DNA of 64,000 nt from Pseudolabrys sp. (GCA_030655215.1 JAURVZ010000084.1:124001-188000), one strand, 5' to 3'. Shown: positions 33,364 through 42,504, numbered from the stretch's first letter. A program made the numbers and translations. Notes: a model not told the origin generated them from the sequence alone.

Positions 33364-35097
33364 TTAAGCCTCGCTTCGCAATGTCGTCGTCGCCGCCTGA
33401 TCGACCGCGCCGCCCTCGCCGATGACAACGCGATAGTCGCGCCGCGCCGCTTCGCTTGAGATATAGCCAAGCCGTACATCGCGTGCGACGCGCGCCGCAT
33501 CGCGCGTCAGCGGATCACCGAAGCCGCCGCCACCCGGCGTCTCAAGCCGCACATGTTGGCCCTTGGCGATCTTGACGTCGGCGACCTTGCTGACCATTGA
33601 TGGGTTCTTCTCGCCATCAGCGGTGTCATAGAAGAAGCTGTTCAAGGCGGCGCTACCGCCGCCATTGACGCCGAAGGGCGGAAATTTGCCGCGCTCGCCG
33701 AGCAGCGACACATCGGTCGCGCCGTCGGCCAGCGCTTCGATCTCATAGATCGCGCCAAGGCCGCCACGATTGAAACCCGGCCCGCCGGAATCCGGCCGCA
33801 GCGCCCATTGCGTGAACATCACCGGATAGAGCGACTCAAGAATTTCCGCCGGCGGAATGGTCGCGGTCGATATCGGGTTGTTGCCGTGGTTGAGGCCGTC
33901 GGTTTCCGGATTGCCGCCGAGGCCGCCGCCGAAGAAACAGAACATCACCCAGCGCCGGCCATGCTCGCGCCAGCCCGACAGCGAGAGCGCATTGATGGTC
34001 GCGTAAGGGCTGCCATTGGCGCGCTCGGGCGCAACCTTGGCGAAAGCGCCGAACACGGTGTCAATGACGCGCAGGATCGTTTCGGTATAGCCGCCGACCG
34101 GACGCGGCGCCGAGACGCCAAGAAGTGTCGTGTCCGGAATGACGAAGTCGATCGGCGCAAGACATCCGGCATTGGCTGGCACATCGGTGAAGATGTGCTT
34201 CAGCGCGACGTAACAACAGGCAACTGTGGTCGACAGCGCAATGTTGAGGGGTCCATCGCAGGGCGGCGATGAGCGCGAGAAATCGAGCCGCATCGTTTCG
34301 CCGGATACGGTGAGATCGAGCGCGATGCGCAGCGGCTTGTCGGTGATGCCGTCATTGTCGAGGAAGTCGTCATACGAATAGGTGCCGTCCGGCAGCGCCG
34401 CGATATTGGCGCGCATCAGCTTTTCGGCACGCGCGGTCAGCACGTCCATGGCGGTAACGATCAAGTCGTCGCCATAGTCTTCAAGCAAAGCCTTGACGCG
34501 CCGCTCGCCGAGATCGAGCGCATTGAGCTGGCCATTGAGATCGCCCCAGTTCGATTGCGGCACGCGCGAATTGGCCCCGAGAATGTCGATGATGTCATGT
34601 TGCATGACACCGGCGCGCGTCAGCTTGACTGGCGGAATGCGGAAGCCTTCCTGGAAGCTCTCAGTCGCCTTGGCGTTGAAGTTGCCCGGCACATTGCCGC
34701 CGACATCGAGCCAGTGGCCGACCGACGCGAGCCAGCAGAACAACTTGCCGTTCCAGAACAGCGGCCGCACGAGACGGAAGTCGTTCAGATGCGTGCCGCC
34801 GTCATACGGGTCGTTGAAGATATAGGTGTCACCCTCTTCCAGATTGCCGTCGACCTTCGCCTTGTCGATGACGGCCTTGACGGCGAAAGCCATGGCGCCG
34901 ACAAAGATCGGCAGGCCGGTCGTGCCCTGCACCAAGGTCGCGCCGGTCTCGGCATGATAAAGCCCGTGGCAGGCGTCATGCGCCTCGGCGATGATCGGGT
35001 TGAAGGCCGAGCGATACAGCGTGGCGTCCATCTCGTCGGCGATCTGGACAAGACGGCCGTTCAGGACGGCAAGCAGGATCGGATCGATGTCGCTCAT
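33364..35097 (-). CDS. hyuB: Hydantoinase/oxoprolinase/acetone-carboxylase family, subunit B
   Basis: 577 residues of the HyuB family: IDPILLAVLNGRLVQIADEMDATLYRSAFNPIIAEAHDACHGLY at the N-terminus, DPYDGGTHLNDFRLVRP, and a Gly-rich C-terminal end with RLETPGGGGFGDPLTRD. These subunits bind metal and substrate next to HyuA. Starts with ATG at 35097, overlapping the stop of the lyase gene by 4 nt. The substrate cannot be read from sequence; the operon context (lyase plus branched-chain-type importer) suggests a small carbonyl or lactam compound. Confidence 0.9.
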   Translation of the reverse strand: MSDIDPILLAVLNGRLVQIADEMDATLYRSAFNPIIAEAHDACHGLYHAETGATLVQGTTGLPIFVGAMAFAVKAVIDKAKVDGNLEEGDTYIFNDPYDGGTHLNDFRLVRPLFWNGKLFCWLASVGHWLDVGGNVPGNFNAKATESFQEGFRIPPVKLTRAGVMQHDIIDILGANSRVPQSNWGDLNGQLNALDLGERRVKALLEDYGDDLIVTAMDVLTARAEKLMRANIAALPDGTYSYDDFLDNDGITDKPLRIALDLTVSGETMRLDFSRSSPPCDGPLNIALSTTVACCYVALKHIFTDVPANAGCLAPIDFVIPDTTLLGVSAPRPVGGYTETILRVIDTVFGAFAKVAPERANGSPYATINALSLSGWREHGRRWVMFCFFGGGLGGNPETDGLNHGNNPISTATIPPAEILESLYPVMFTQWALRPDSGGPGFNRGGLGAIYEIEALADGATDVSLLGERGKFPPFGVNGGGSAALNSFFYDTADGEKNPSMVSKVADVKIAKGQHVRLETPGGGGFGDPLTRDAARVARDVRLGYISSEAARRDYRVVIGEGGAVDQAATTTLRSEA

Positions 35098-35975
35098 GAT
35101 TTGGGGCCGAACGTCTCAAGGCCTTTGCCGCGCGCGATCATCTCTGGCGTGCCGATCAACTCGTTGAGCGCGTCAAAGTCGAACATGCGGTCGCGGAACG
35201 GCGTGTTGCTGCCATTGGCCGCGAGCGAGCCGTAATAATCCTGCGCCACCTTGGCCAGCGCGCGAACAATGCCGCCGGGGAAAATCACCAGCGAGAAGCC
35301 AATGTCCTGCAGTTCAGCCGCCGTCAGCATCGGCGTCTTTCCGCCTTCGACCATATTGGCCATCAGCGGAATGCCGCCGCCAATGCCGGCGACAATCTTG
35401 GCCAGTTCCTCGCGCGCCTTCGGCGCCTCGACGAACAGCACATCGGCGCCGGCGTCGCGATACAGCAGCGCGCGTTCAATCGCGGCATCAAGCCCTTCAA
35501 CCGCAACGGCATCGGTGCGGGCGATGATCAATGTCTCCTGCGACTGGCGGCTATCGACCGCCGCCTTGATCTTGCCGGCCATTTCCGGCGCGGCGATCAA
35601 TGTCTTGTCATCGAGATGGCCGCAGCGTTTCGGGAATGTCTGATCCTCGATCTGGATAGCGCGCGCGCCTGCCCGCTCGAGCAGCCGCACCGTGCGCTCG
35701 ACATTCAGCGCATTGCCATAGCCGGTGTCGGCATCGACAATGAGATTGGCATCGACGCGGTCGCGGATCAGCGACACGGTCTCGATCACTTCGCTGATGC
35801 TGACGAGCCCAATGTCGGGACGCCCGAGCCGCGAATAGGCAATCGCCGCGCCGGAAATATAGAGCGACTCGAAGCCGGCCTGGGTCGCGATCAACGCCGT
35901 CAGCGGATCATAGATGCCAGGCGCCACGATGATCTGCGGCTGGGAGAGTTGTGTGCGTAAGGTCATCTTGGTCAT
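35094..35975 (-). CDS. Isocitrate lyase/PEP mutase superfamily carbon-carbon lyase (1)
   Basis: 293 residues, the size of methylisocitrate lyase or dimethylmalate lyase. The barrel shows APGIYDPLTALIA, the metal-binding VDADTGYGNALNV, the lyase loop FPKRCGH with the catalytic Cys, and IARTDAVAVEGLDAAIERA. Presence of KRCGH argues for a C-C lyase rather than a PEP mutase. It would cleave a 2-hydroxy-dicarboxylate to pyruvate or glyoxylate plus an acid. Between the importer ATPase gene (3 nt away) and HyuB (4-nt overlap). A related lyase lies at 43354-44211. Confidence 0.9.
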   Translation of the reverse strand: MTKMTLRTQLSQPQIIVAPGIYDPLTALIATQAGFESLYISGAAIAYSRLGRPDIGLVSISEVIETVSLIRDRVDANLIVDADTGYGNALNVERTVRLLERAGARAIQIEDQTFPKRCGHLDDKTLIAAPEMAGKIKAAVDSRQSQETLIIARTDAVAVEGLDAAIERALLYRDAGADVLFVEAPKAREELAKIVAGIGGGIPLMANMVEGGKTPMLTAAELQDIGFSLVIFPGGIVRALAKVAQDYYGSLAANGSNTPFRDRMFDFDALNELIGTPEMIARGKGLETFGPKS

Positions 35976-35978
35976 CGC

Positions 35979-36695
35979 TTATAGTCCGAGGAAGGCGCGT
36001 TTGAGATCCGCATTGGATCGAAGTTCGTCCGGCGTGCCGGACATGACGATGCTGCCATGTTCGAGAATGTAGGCGCGGTGCACGATATCGAGGCTCTGCA
36101 CAACATTCTGCTCGACCAGCAGCACCGCCAGCCCCTCTTTGTTGAGGCGCAGAATCATGCCGAACATCTCTTCGACCAGCAGCGGCGACAGGCCGAGCGA
36201 TGGCTCGTCGAGAATGATCAGCTTTGGCTCGGCCATCAGGCCGCGGCCGATCGCGAGCATTTGCTGTTCGCCACCCGAGAGCGTGCCGGCGCGTTGCGTG
36301 GCGCGTTCGCGCAAGCGCGGGAAGATGGCGAAGACGCGCTCGCGGTTCTGCGCGCGGTGCTTGGCGGCGCGGCGATAGCTGCCGAGATCGAGATTGTCGC
36401 TGACCGACATGTTCGGGAAAATGCGGCGGCCTTCCGGCACATGGATCAGGCCGGAGGCAACAATGGCCGGCGGCCGCTCGCGGTGAATGGCGTGACCATC
36501 AAATTCGATTGTGCCCTGCCGCGCCTTGACGATGCCGGACAGCGCCAGATTGAGCGTCGACTTGCCGACGCCATTCGAGCCGAGCACGGCGACGATGTCA
36601 CCCTGGCCGACTTCAAGGTCGATGCCGCGCAGGATTTCGACTTCGCCATAGCCGGCGTGCAAGCCACTGACTTTGAGGAGCGGGTTAGCCGGCAT
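35979..36695 (-). CDS. Branched-chain-type ABC importer ATPase, LivF-like
   Basis: 238 residues with Walker A (GSNGVGKST), signature (LSGGEQQM) and Walker B (LIILDEP). The ATG at 36695 has a perfect GGAGG five bases before it, inside the end of the LivG-like gene (11-nt overlap); the frame upstream to 36725 is discarded. It pairs with the ATPase at 36685-37440 in a HAAT-family importer, probably for the organic acid, amide or lactam degraded by the downstream enzymes. Confidence 0.93.
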   Translation of the reverse strand: MPANPLLKVSGLHAGYGEVEILRGIDLEVGQGDIVAVLGSNGVGKSTLNLALSGIVKARQGTIEFDGHAIHRERPPAIVASGLIHVPEGRRIFPNMSVSDNLDLGSYRRAAKHRAQNRERVFAIFPRLRERATQRAGTLSGGEQQMLAIGRGLMAEPKLIILDEPSLGLSPLLVEEMFGMILRLNKEGLAVLLVEQNVVQSLDIVHRAYILEHGSIVMSGTPDELRSNADLKRAFLGL

Positions 36696-37440
36696 GCGCG
36701 CCTCCTGCGAGACGAGCAGCGGCACCGGCGCCGAGATAGGCCTCGATCACTTTCGGATCGGCGGCGACGGTCTGCGGCGTGCCTTGCGCGATGACATGGC
36801 CTTCGACCAGCACAAAGATCTGATCGGCGAGGCTCATCACCGCCTGCATGACATGCTCGATCATCAGAATGGTGACGCCGCGCGCAGCAATGGCGCGGAT
36901 GATCGGGATCATGTCGCGGATTTCCGATGGATTGAGACCGGCCAGCACTTCGTCGAGCAGAAGAAGTTTCGGCGCAGTCGCCAAAGCACGCGCGAGTTCG
37001 AGGCGCTTGCGGCCTGCGACGGTCAACGTCGATGCCGGCTGATGGAGCATCGGCGTCAGGCCGACCAGCGCAGCGACTTCCTCCGCTGCCGCCAAAGCCG
37101 CGGCGCGTCCCGGAATATGCAGATGTGAGCCGACGGCGATGTTCTGCAACACGGTCAGCCCGGCGAAAGGCTGCACGATCTGGAAGGTGCGGGCGATGCC
37201 GCGCCGCGCCAGCAAATGCGCCGGAATGCCCGTGATGGCCTCGCCATTATAGGCAATGCGGCCGCTGCTCGGCTTGAGAAAGCCGGTGATCAACGCGAAC
37301 ACGGTCGTCTTGCCGGCGCCGTTCGGGCCGATCAAAGCGGTGATGCGGCCGGCCTCCACCGTAAAGGATGCATCATTGACCGCGCGCAGGCCGCCGAAAT
37401 GCTTGGAGAGGTTTTCGACTGTGAGGATGGGTTCAGCCAT
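36685..37440 (-). CDS. Branched-chain-type ABC importer ATPase, LivG-like
   Basis: 251 residues with Walker A (GPNGAGKTT), Q-loop (TFQIVQPF) and Walker B (LLLLDEVLAGLNP). The signature region reads TVAGRKRLELAR instead of LSGGQ, as is common in LivG-like subunits. The switch His is in MIEHVM. Overlaps the LivM-like gene by 8 nt. Second ATPase of the same importer. Confidence 0.93.
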   Translation of the reverse strand: MAEPILTVENLSKHFGGLRAVNDASFTVEAGRITALIGPNGAGKTTVFALITGFLKPSSGRIAYNGEAITGIPAHLLARRGIARTFQIVQPFAGLTVLQNIAVGSHLHIPGRAAALAAAEEVAALVGLTPMLHQPASTLTVAGRKRLELARALATAPKLLLLDEVLAGLNPSEIRDMIPIIRAIAARGVTILMIEHVMQAVMSLADQIFVLVEGHVIAQGTPQTVAADPKVIEAYLGAGAAARLAGGAHAG

Positions 37441-38419
37441 GAGGCTTTCCCTTCTTCGGCGTCAGCCAGCCCTGCACCTGCGCAACGATGCCGGCAATGC
37501 CGCGCGGCGCGAAAGCAACGATCAGGATCAGCACCATGCCGTACAGCACCAGATCGAGACCCGGCGCGTCGCCGATCAGGTGCTTGGCCGCTTCGCCGAG
37601 CACCTTGATCATCATTGCACCGAGCAGCGGCCCGAACACCGTGCCGATGCCGCCAATGATCGGCGCCAGCAGCGCTTCGACCGAGATCCATGTGCCGTAG
37701 GCAATGCCGGAGTCGATGAAGAGGAAATACTGCGCGTAGAAGCAGCCGGCCGCTGCAGCGAGCGCCGCCGAGACGGTCATCGCGCCAAGCTTGACGCGGG
37801 TGACGTCGACGCCAAGCGCGCGTGCCGCATCTTGGTTCTCGCGCACAGCAACAAGCCAGGCGCCGAAGCGCGATTGCTCGATCAGCCGCGTCACCACCAA
37901 GGCAATCGCGACCAGAGCAAGGATCATCCAGTAAAAGGCGGCGCGACTCTGGAACTGCATCGCCTGCGCGCCGACATTCAGTTTGATCAAGGTACCGGTA
38001 CCGGCGCCAGTGAACGGCGCAACGCTGGCGACGATGCGCAGCACTTCGGCAAAGGCCAATGTCACCAGCGCGAAGTATGACCCGCGCAATCCGGAGCGGA
38101 ATGTCATGGCACCAATGATGGCGCCAACCGCCGCGCCGGCGGCGATGCCAATGGCGAAAGCCGGCCAGGCATTGAAGCCGTAGCGCACCTGCAGGATCGC
38201 GGTGGCGTAAGCGCCGGTGCCGAAGAACGCGGCATGGCCGAACGAATACTGGCCGCCATAACCGCCGAGCACGTTCCAACCCTGCCCGGCCAAGGTCAGC
38301 AGCAGGCCGGTGACGAGGAAGTTGAGCACCGAATTCGACGCCGTCAGGAACGGCACGCAAGCGAGCAGCGCGACAACAATGACGATCGACAGGAAGCCGC
38401 GGTTCATGAGCGTAGTCAT
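37433..38419 (-). CDS. Branched-chain-type ABC importer permease, LivM-like
   Basis: 328 residues with 8-10 hydrophobic segments and the LivM landmarks LAGQGWNVLGGYGGQYSFGHAAFFGTGAYATA near residue 45 and the cytoplasmic loop VRENQDAARALGVDVTRVKL. Ends with a Lys-rich tail (TPKKGKPHG). Overlaps LivG-like by 8 nt and LivH-like by 4 nt. Confidence 0.92.
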   Translation of the reverse strand: MTTLMNRGFLSIVIVVALLACVPFLTASNSVLNFLVTGLLLTLAGQGWNVLGGYGGQYSFGHAAFFGTGAYATAILQVRYGFNAWPAFAIGIAAGAAVGAIIGAMTFRSGLRGSYFALVTLAFAEVLRIVASVAPFTGAGTGTLIKLNVGAQAMQFQSRAAFYWMILALVAIALVVTRLIEQSRFGAWLVAVRENQDAARALGVDVTRVKLGAMTVSAALAAAAGCFYAQYFLFIDSGIAYGTWISVEALLAPIIGGIGTVFGPLLGAMMIKVLGEAAKHLIGDAPGLDLVLYGMVLILIVAFAPRGIAGIVAQVQGWLTPKKGKPHG

Positions 38420-39285
38420 GCGCGCTCTCCCATCAGCCCGCTCGGCCGGAACAGCAGCACCAGAATGAACATGAGGAAGATGCCGATCTGGCCGAGCGAT
38501 TCACCGAGATAAAGCCCGCACAGGCTCTCAACAACGCCGACGAACAGGCCGCCGATCAGCGCGCCCGGGATCGAGCCCATGCCGCCGAGCACGACAATGG
38601 TGAAGGCGACCAGCACGAAGCCGGTGCCGACATGCGGGTTGACGTAATAGGTCGGGATCAGAAGGCAGGCGGCAATGGCGACGCAGGCCGCGCCGAGGCC
38701 GAAGGTGACTGCATAGATATGCGAGACATCGATGCCGGACAGTTCGGCGCCGAGCTTCTCCTTGGCCACGGCGCGGATCGCCTTGCCGGTATCGCTGCGC
38801 GTCAGCAGCGCCCACAGCAGGACGGCGACCAGAACGGCAACGCCGAAGCCAACCAGCCGCGGCACCGACAGGTAAGCGCCGGCCACCGGCACGACACTGA
38901 AGCCGTAGGGTACGTCAATGGTGCGGGTGTCGGCGCGGAAGAAGTGCAGCATGGCATTCTCGATCACCACCGAGAGGCCGAGCGTGACCAGGAGGATATT
39001 GCTGTCGCTGCCATGCGCCGCCGGGCCGATGACAAAGCGCTGCAAGGCATAGCCGAGCGCGAAGAAGGCCGGTGAGAGAATGAAAACGGCGATGTAGGGA
39101 TCGAGGCCGAGCAGCTTGTGCATGAAGAACGCGGCAAACAGCGCCGCCGTCAGCATTGCGCCATGGGCGAAATTGATGATGTGCAGCACGCCATAGACCA
39201 GCGTCAGCCCCAGCGCGATCAGCGCATAGACCGCCCCGGTCAGAAGACCGTTCAGGATAGCAGGGATAAGAATTGTCAGATGCAC
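38416..39285 (-). CDS. Branched-chain-type ABC importer permease, LivH-like
   Basis: 289 residues with the LivH start (LLTGAVYALIALGLTLVYGVLHIINFAHGAMLTAALFAAFF) and the loop AVAKEKLGAELSGIDVSHIYAVTFGLG. Overlaps LivM-like by 4 nt. The 73-nt gap to the upstream binding-protein gene holds a strong hairpin. Confidence 0.92.
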   Translation of the reverse strand: MHLTILIPAILNGLLTGAVYALIALGLTLVYGVLHIINFAHGAMLTAALFAAFFMHKLLGLDPYIAVFILSPAFFALGYALQRFVIGPAAHGSDSNILLVTLGLSVVIENAMLHFFRADTRTIDVPYGFSVVPVAGAYLSVPRLVGFGVAVLVAVLLWALLTRSDTGKAIRAVAKEKLGAELSGIDVSHIYAVTFGLGAACVAIAACLLIPTYYVNPHVGTGFVLVAFTIVVLGGMGSIPGALIGGLFVGVVESLCGLYLGESLGQIGIFLMFILVLLFRPSGLMGERA

Positions 39286-39310
39286 AGGGGCGACACGCTT
39301 TCAGTACAAG

Positions 39311-39352
39311 CAATCGCCGCGGTGCCGGATTGCTCCGGCACCGCATTGATTG
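39311..39352 (-). other. Strong intercistronic hairpin between binding-protein and permease genes
   Basis: GCGGTGCCGG (39319-39328) and CCGGCACCGC (39335-39344) form a perfect 10-bp stem with a 6-nt loop. CAATC (39311-39315) and GATTG (39348-39352) extend it below a 3/3 internal loop. No T-tract follows on the minus strand, so it is more likely an mRNA-stabilising or attenuating element that raises binding-protein expression over the permeases. Confidence 0.65.
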
Positions 39353-39358
39353 AACCCA

Positions 39359-40591
39359 TCACGCTGGCGGCAGCGGGAAAACCGGCTTGGCCGACGCAAA
39401 CGCTTCCGGCAGGATCACCTGGATGTCGTTGCCAATGATCTGCGTGTTGGCCGGCGCCGCACCGGTATTCTGACCGTCAACAAACTTGGTCGGACCGTAC
39501 GGCATGATGTGGTTGGCGAAGGTGGAACTCGCCAAAGCCGCGGTGATTGCCGCGCGATCGGCCGATTTGGCGCGTTCGATGGCGTCGGCGAGCAGGAGGA
39601 CGCAGGAATAGTTGAGATACACTTCGTAGGTGAAGAACTGGCCCGCCGCCTCGACTTTCTTCTTCAGTTCCAAGGCCTTGGCGTTACGCGGGTCGAACCA
39701 GTGATTGCAGTCCATGATGTATTGGGCCGCTTCGTTGAATTCCTTGACGAATTTGTAGGAGGACGCCGCGCCGCCGAGCACCGAGTAAATGGCCGCTTTC
39801 GGCCGCACTTTCTGCTGCTGCATGGTGCGGGCGAGCAACACATACTCATTGTAATAATTGGCCGGAATGACGATGTCCGGATTGGCCGCCTTGATCTTCA
39901 GCACGACATTATTGAAATCGCGCGTCGGCGTCGGATGCGCGATGGTGTCGAGAATTTCGAAGCCGCCGGCCGGCAGCGCCGTATTCAACAGCTTGGCCAG
40001 GCCGGCGCCGAAGGCCGAATCCTCGTGCACGATCATCACGGTCTTGGCCGGCTTATTGGCGTTGTTATTGATGGTAATCAGGTTCTCGATCGCCGCCTTG
40101 GTAATGACGCCGAAGCCGGGGCCGAATCGGAAGGTGTTTTTCAGGCCGCGGGTGACGATAGAATCGGTGACGCCGACATCGACGATGTATGGCAGGTCAT
40201 AGCGCGCGGCGGTCTGCGTGGTGGCCAGACAGATGCCGCTGGCAAAGCCGCCGACAATAGCCGAGACGCCGGCCGAATTCATCTTCTCGACTTCGGCATT
40301 GCCGCCATCGGGCGTCGACTGGGCGTCGCCGAGCACCGGATCGAGCTTGGCGCCGTTCATGCTCTTGATGCCGCCGGCGGCGTTGATCTCGTCGACCGCG
40401 AGTTGCGCGCCCAACCTGCCCTGCTGACCGGAATAAGCCAGCGCGCCGGAAACCGGCGCCAACAGGCCAATCTTCACGCCCGCGCTCTGCGCACGCAGGA
40501 TGGACGGCGCAGCCATTGTGCCGCTCGCTGCGGCGGCAGCGGTCAGTGCGGAGGTTTGCAGAAATTTTCGGCGATCAATCAATATCGACAC
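39359..40591 (-). CDS. Branched-chain-type ABC importer substrate-binding protein, LivK-like
   Basis: 410 residues. The N-terminus MSILIDRRKFLQTSALTAAA has a twin-arginine motif and ends in a signal cleavage near LRA-QSA, so export by the Tat route is likely. The mature part starts VKIGLLAPVSGALAYSGQQGRLGAQLAVDEINAAGGI, the type-1 periplasmic-binding fold. It lies 17 nt after the UTRA-GntR gene, which therefore leads the operon. Ligand unknown. Confidence 0.92.
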   Translation of the reverse strand: MSILIDRRKFLQTSALTAAAAASGTMAAPSILRAQSAGVKIGLLAPVSGALAYSGQQGRLGAQLAVDEINAAGGIKSMNGAKLDPVLGDAQSTPDGGNAEVEKMNSAGVSAIVGGFASGICLATTQTAARYDLPYIVDVGVTDSIVTRGLKNTFRFGPGFGVITKAAIENLITINNNANKPAKTVMIVHEDSAFGAGLAKLLNTALPAGGFEILDTIAHPTPTRDFNNVVLKIKAANPDIVIPANYYNEYVLLARTMQQQKVRPKAAIYSVLGGAASSYKFVKEFNEAAQYIMDCNHWFDPRNAKALELKKKVEAAGQFFTYEVYLNYSCVLLLADAIERAKSADRAAITAALASSTFANHIMPYGPTKFVDGQNTGAAPANTQIIGNDIQVILPEAFASAKPVFPLPPA

Positions 40592-40608
40592 GGAACGTCT
40601 CCCTCGGT

Positions 40609-41427
40609 TTATGTGAACGAATAAGCGGACGGTCTTGGTTTGCCGTTCGGTTTGACCTTGCGAACGGGCGGCGATGTCGCCCAGCTTCGCTTGGTGGCAT
40701 GGCCGGCGCGCACCATGTCGAACTCGAAGCCATAGCGGTCCGGCCGGTACAGTGCGTGCAGGTATTCAACACCGCGATTGTCGCGGTCATAAACGATGCG
40801 CACCAGCTCGATTAGCGGCGAACCCGTGGTGATGCCGAGCGCGGCCGCCACTTCCGGCGCCGCCAGACAGGCTGAGATGCGCTGTGTCGCGCGCTCGACC
40901 TTGACGCCAGAGCGCTCAAGCAACTCGAGCAACGGCCGGTCGGCCAGATCCTTGGCTTTGTAAGTGATGCCGATGCGCTCCGGCACATGGGTGACGAGAT
41001 AGGAAAACGGCACGCCGTCGAGCGAACGCACGCGGACCGCGCGCTGCAGCAAATCCTGATCGCCAACGCCAAGCGCCTCAGCGGCTGCGCCACCGGCCTG
41101 CACGTAATCAAACGACAGCAGCTTGACCTTGGTGCTACGGCCCATACTGGCGATGTTGGCGAGCACGCCGGAAAAGTCGGCGGTCATGCGTGATGGCGAC
41201 GGCCGGTAGATGATGCGGGTGCCGGCGCTGCGCCGCCGCTCGATCAGATGTTCGCGCTGAAGTTCCAGAAGCGCGCGGCGAATGGTGACGCGGGACACGC
41301 CATGCTCAACAGCCAGATCGTTTTCATTAGGAAGCCGCGCCCCGAACTGGACAGCGCCGCTGACGATGCGGTCGCGCAGCACCAGATAGACCTGGCGCGC
41401 CTTTGCTTCCTGCAACCGATCCGCCAC
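40609..41427 (-). CDS. GntR-family transcriptional regulator, HutC/UTRA subfamily (operon leader)
   Basis: 272 residues: winged HTH (RLPNENDLAVEHGVSRVTIRRALLELQREHLI, about 31-62) and a UTRA effector domain from about 90 (RAVRVRSLDGVPFSYLVTHVPERIG). A basic tail (KRSW...RKVKPNGKPRP) follows. The start is GTG at 41427 behind a perfect GGAGG (5-nt spacing). It heads the leftward importer-lyase-HyuBA series, so local autoregulation is probable. AT-rich repeats at 41485-41500 are its likely operator. Confidence 0.9.
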   Translation of the reverse strand: MADRLQEAKARQVYLVLRDRIVSGAVQFGARLPNENDLAVEHGVSRVTIRRALLELQREHLIERRRSAGTRIIYRPSPSRMTADFSGVLANIASMGRSTKVKLLSFDYVQAGGAAAEALGVGDQDLLQRAVRVRSLDGVPFSYLVTHVPERIGITYKAKDLADRPLLELLERSGVKVERATQRISACLAAPEVAAALGITTGSPLIELVRIVYDRDNRGVEYLHALYRPDRYGFEFDMVRAGHATKRSWATSPPVRKVKPNGKPRPSAYSFT

Positions 41428-41484
41428 TCAGGCCTCCGAAACGCGAGGCACACGAAACTGCCCGCGAGCGATAGTCTGCACTAA

Positions 41485-41500
41485 GTATCATTTATCATAC
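41485..41500. promoter_or_regulatory. AT-rich repeat upstream of the GntR-led operon
   Basis: TATCAT occurs twice (41486-41491 and 41493-41498) inside GTAT...ATAC ends, 58 nt before the GntR start. It is the only AT-rich repeated block in the 144-nt gap between this GntR gene and purC, and could be an operator or part of the promoter. Confidence 0.35.
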
Positions 41501-41571
41501 AATAGGAAAAACGCAGGCGCACTGCCTCTTGATCAGCCGCCGGCTGCGCAAGAATGCGGCGCTTGCCTGAC

Positions 41572-42504
41572 TCAAATGGTGTAAGGCGCGAGATTACGGC
41601 CAATGCGGGCTTCGATCGGCGTCTCGCCCGGCTTGAACTTATCGCCGGTGATCTGCTCGTACATCTGGACGTAGCGCCGCGTCATTTCCGTCACCAGTTC
41701 AGCCGGCGCTTCGGGCAGCACCGCGTCCTTGTAAGGATCGCAATTGTCCTTGAACCACAGCCGCAGGAATTCCTTGTCGAAATAATGCGGCTCTTCGTTG
41801 CGCGCGAAGCGTTCTTCATAGCTGTCACGCTGCCAGTAGCGTGACGAATCCGGCGTATGCATTTCGTCGATCAGCACCAGTTCGCCGCTGTCATCGACGC
41901 CGAACTCATATTTGGTATCGACGAGGATCAGCCCCTGCCGCGCCGCGATCTCCTGCCCACGTGCGAACAGAGCGAGCGCGATCTTTTTCATTTTCTCGAA
42001 CAGCGCGGCGGAAATGAAGCCTTCGGCGATCATCTCGGCCGGCGTGATGGCGCGATCATGCGCATCTTCCTTGGTGGTCGGATCGAACACCGGCACCGGC
42101 AATTGCTGGTTCTTTTTCATGCCGTCGGGCAGCGTCAGATCGCCGAATGTCCGCTGGCCGGCGGAATAACGCGTCCAGATTGCCGTGTCGGTCACGCCGG
42201 TGAGATAGCCGCGAATGACAGCCTCAACCGGCACCATCTTGTACTTTTTAGCCACCGTGACATTCGGATCGGGCACGGCATGGACATGATTGCCGACGAT
42301 GTCCTTGGTCCGCTCGAACCACCAGGCACTCAGCTGATTGAGGATCTGCCCCTTCAACGGGATGTGCGCGATGATGCGGTCGAACGACGAGTGCCGGTCG
42401 GTCGAGATCAGGATGAGCTTGTCGCCCTGATCGTAGATATCGCGCACTTTGCCGATTTTCTTCGGCCCGAGAAAATCGAAACTGGTGCTCTTGAGGTCCT
42501 GCAC
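41572..42504 (-). CDS. purC: SAICAR synthase (phosphoribosylaminoimidazole-succinocarboxamide synthase)
   Basis: 310 residues, the long (yeast ADE1-like) form rather than the short 240-residue bacterial one. Signatures: GKVRDIYD, STDRHSSFDRIIAHIPLKGQILNQLSAWWFE, PVEAVIRGYLTG, and LVLIDEMHTPDSSRYW. It catalyses ATP-dependent ligation of aspartate to CAIR in purine synthesis. The start is GTG at 42504 behind GGGAGT. It follows a GntR gene by 35 nt. Alphaproteobacteria often carry a second, canonical purC elsewhere (family knowledge), so this copy may be accessory. Confidence 0.95.
   Translation of the reverse strand: MQDLKSTSFDFLGPKKIGKVRDIYDQGDKLILISTDRHSSFDRIIAHIPLKGQILNQLSAWWFERTKDIVGNHVHAVPDPNVTVAKKYKMVPVEAVIRGYLTGVTDTAIWTRYSAGQRTFGDLTLPDGMKKNQQLPVPVFDPTTKEDAHDRAITPAEMIAEGFISAALFEKMKKIALALFARGQEIAARQGLILVDTKYEFGVDDSGELVLIDEMHTPDSSRYWQRDSYEERFARNEEPHYFDKEFLRLWFKDNCDPYKDAVLPEAPAELVTEMTRRYVQMYEQITGDKFKPGETPIEARIGRNLAPYTI

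Noticed and set aside
33363-33500. N-terminal extension of HyuA up to 33500
   Set aside because: The added 46 residues overlap HyuB in another frame, are Arg-rich and precede the normal HyuA start; the GTG at 33362 has a ribosome site and the right spacing.
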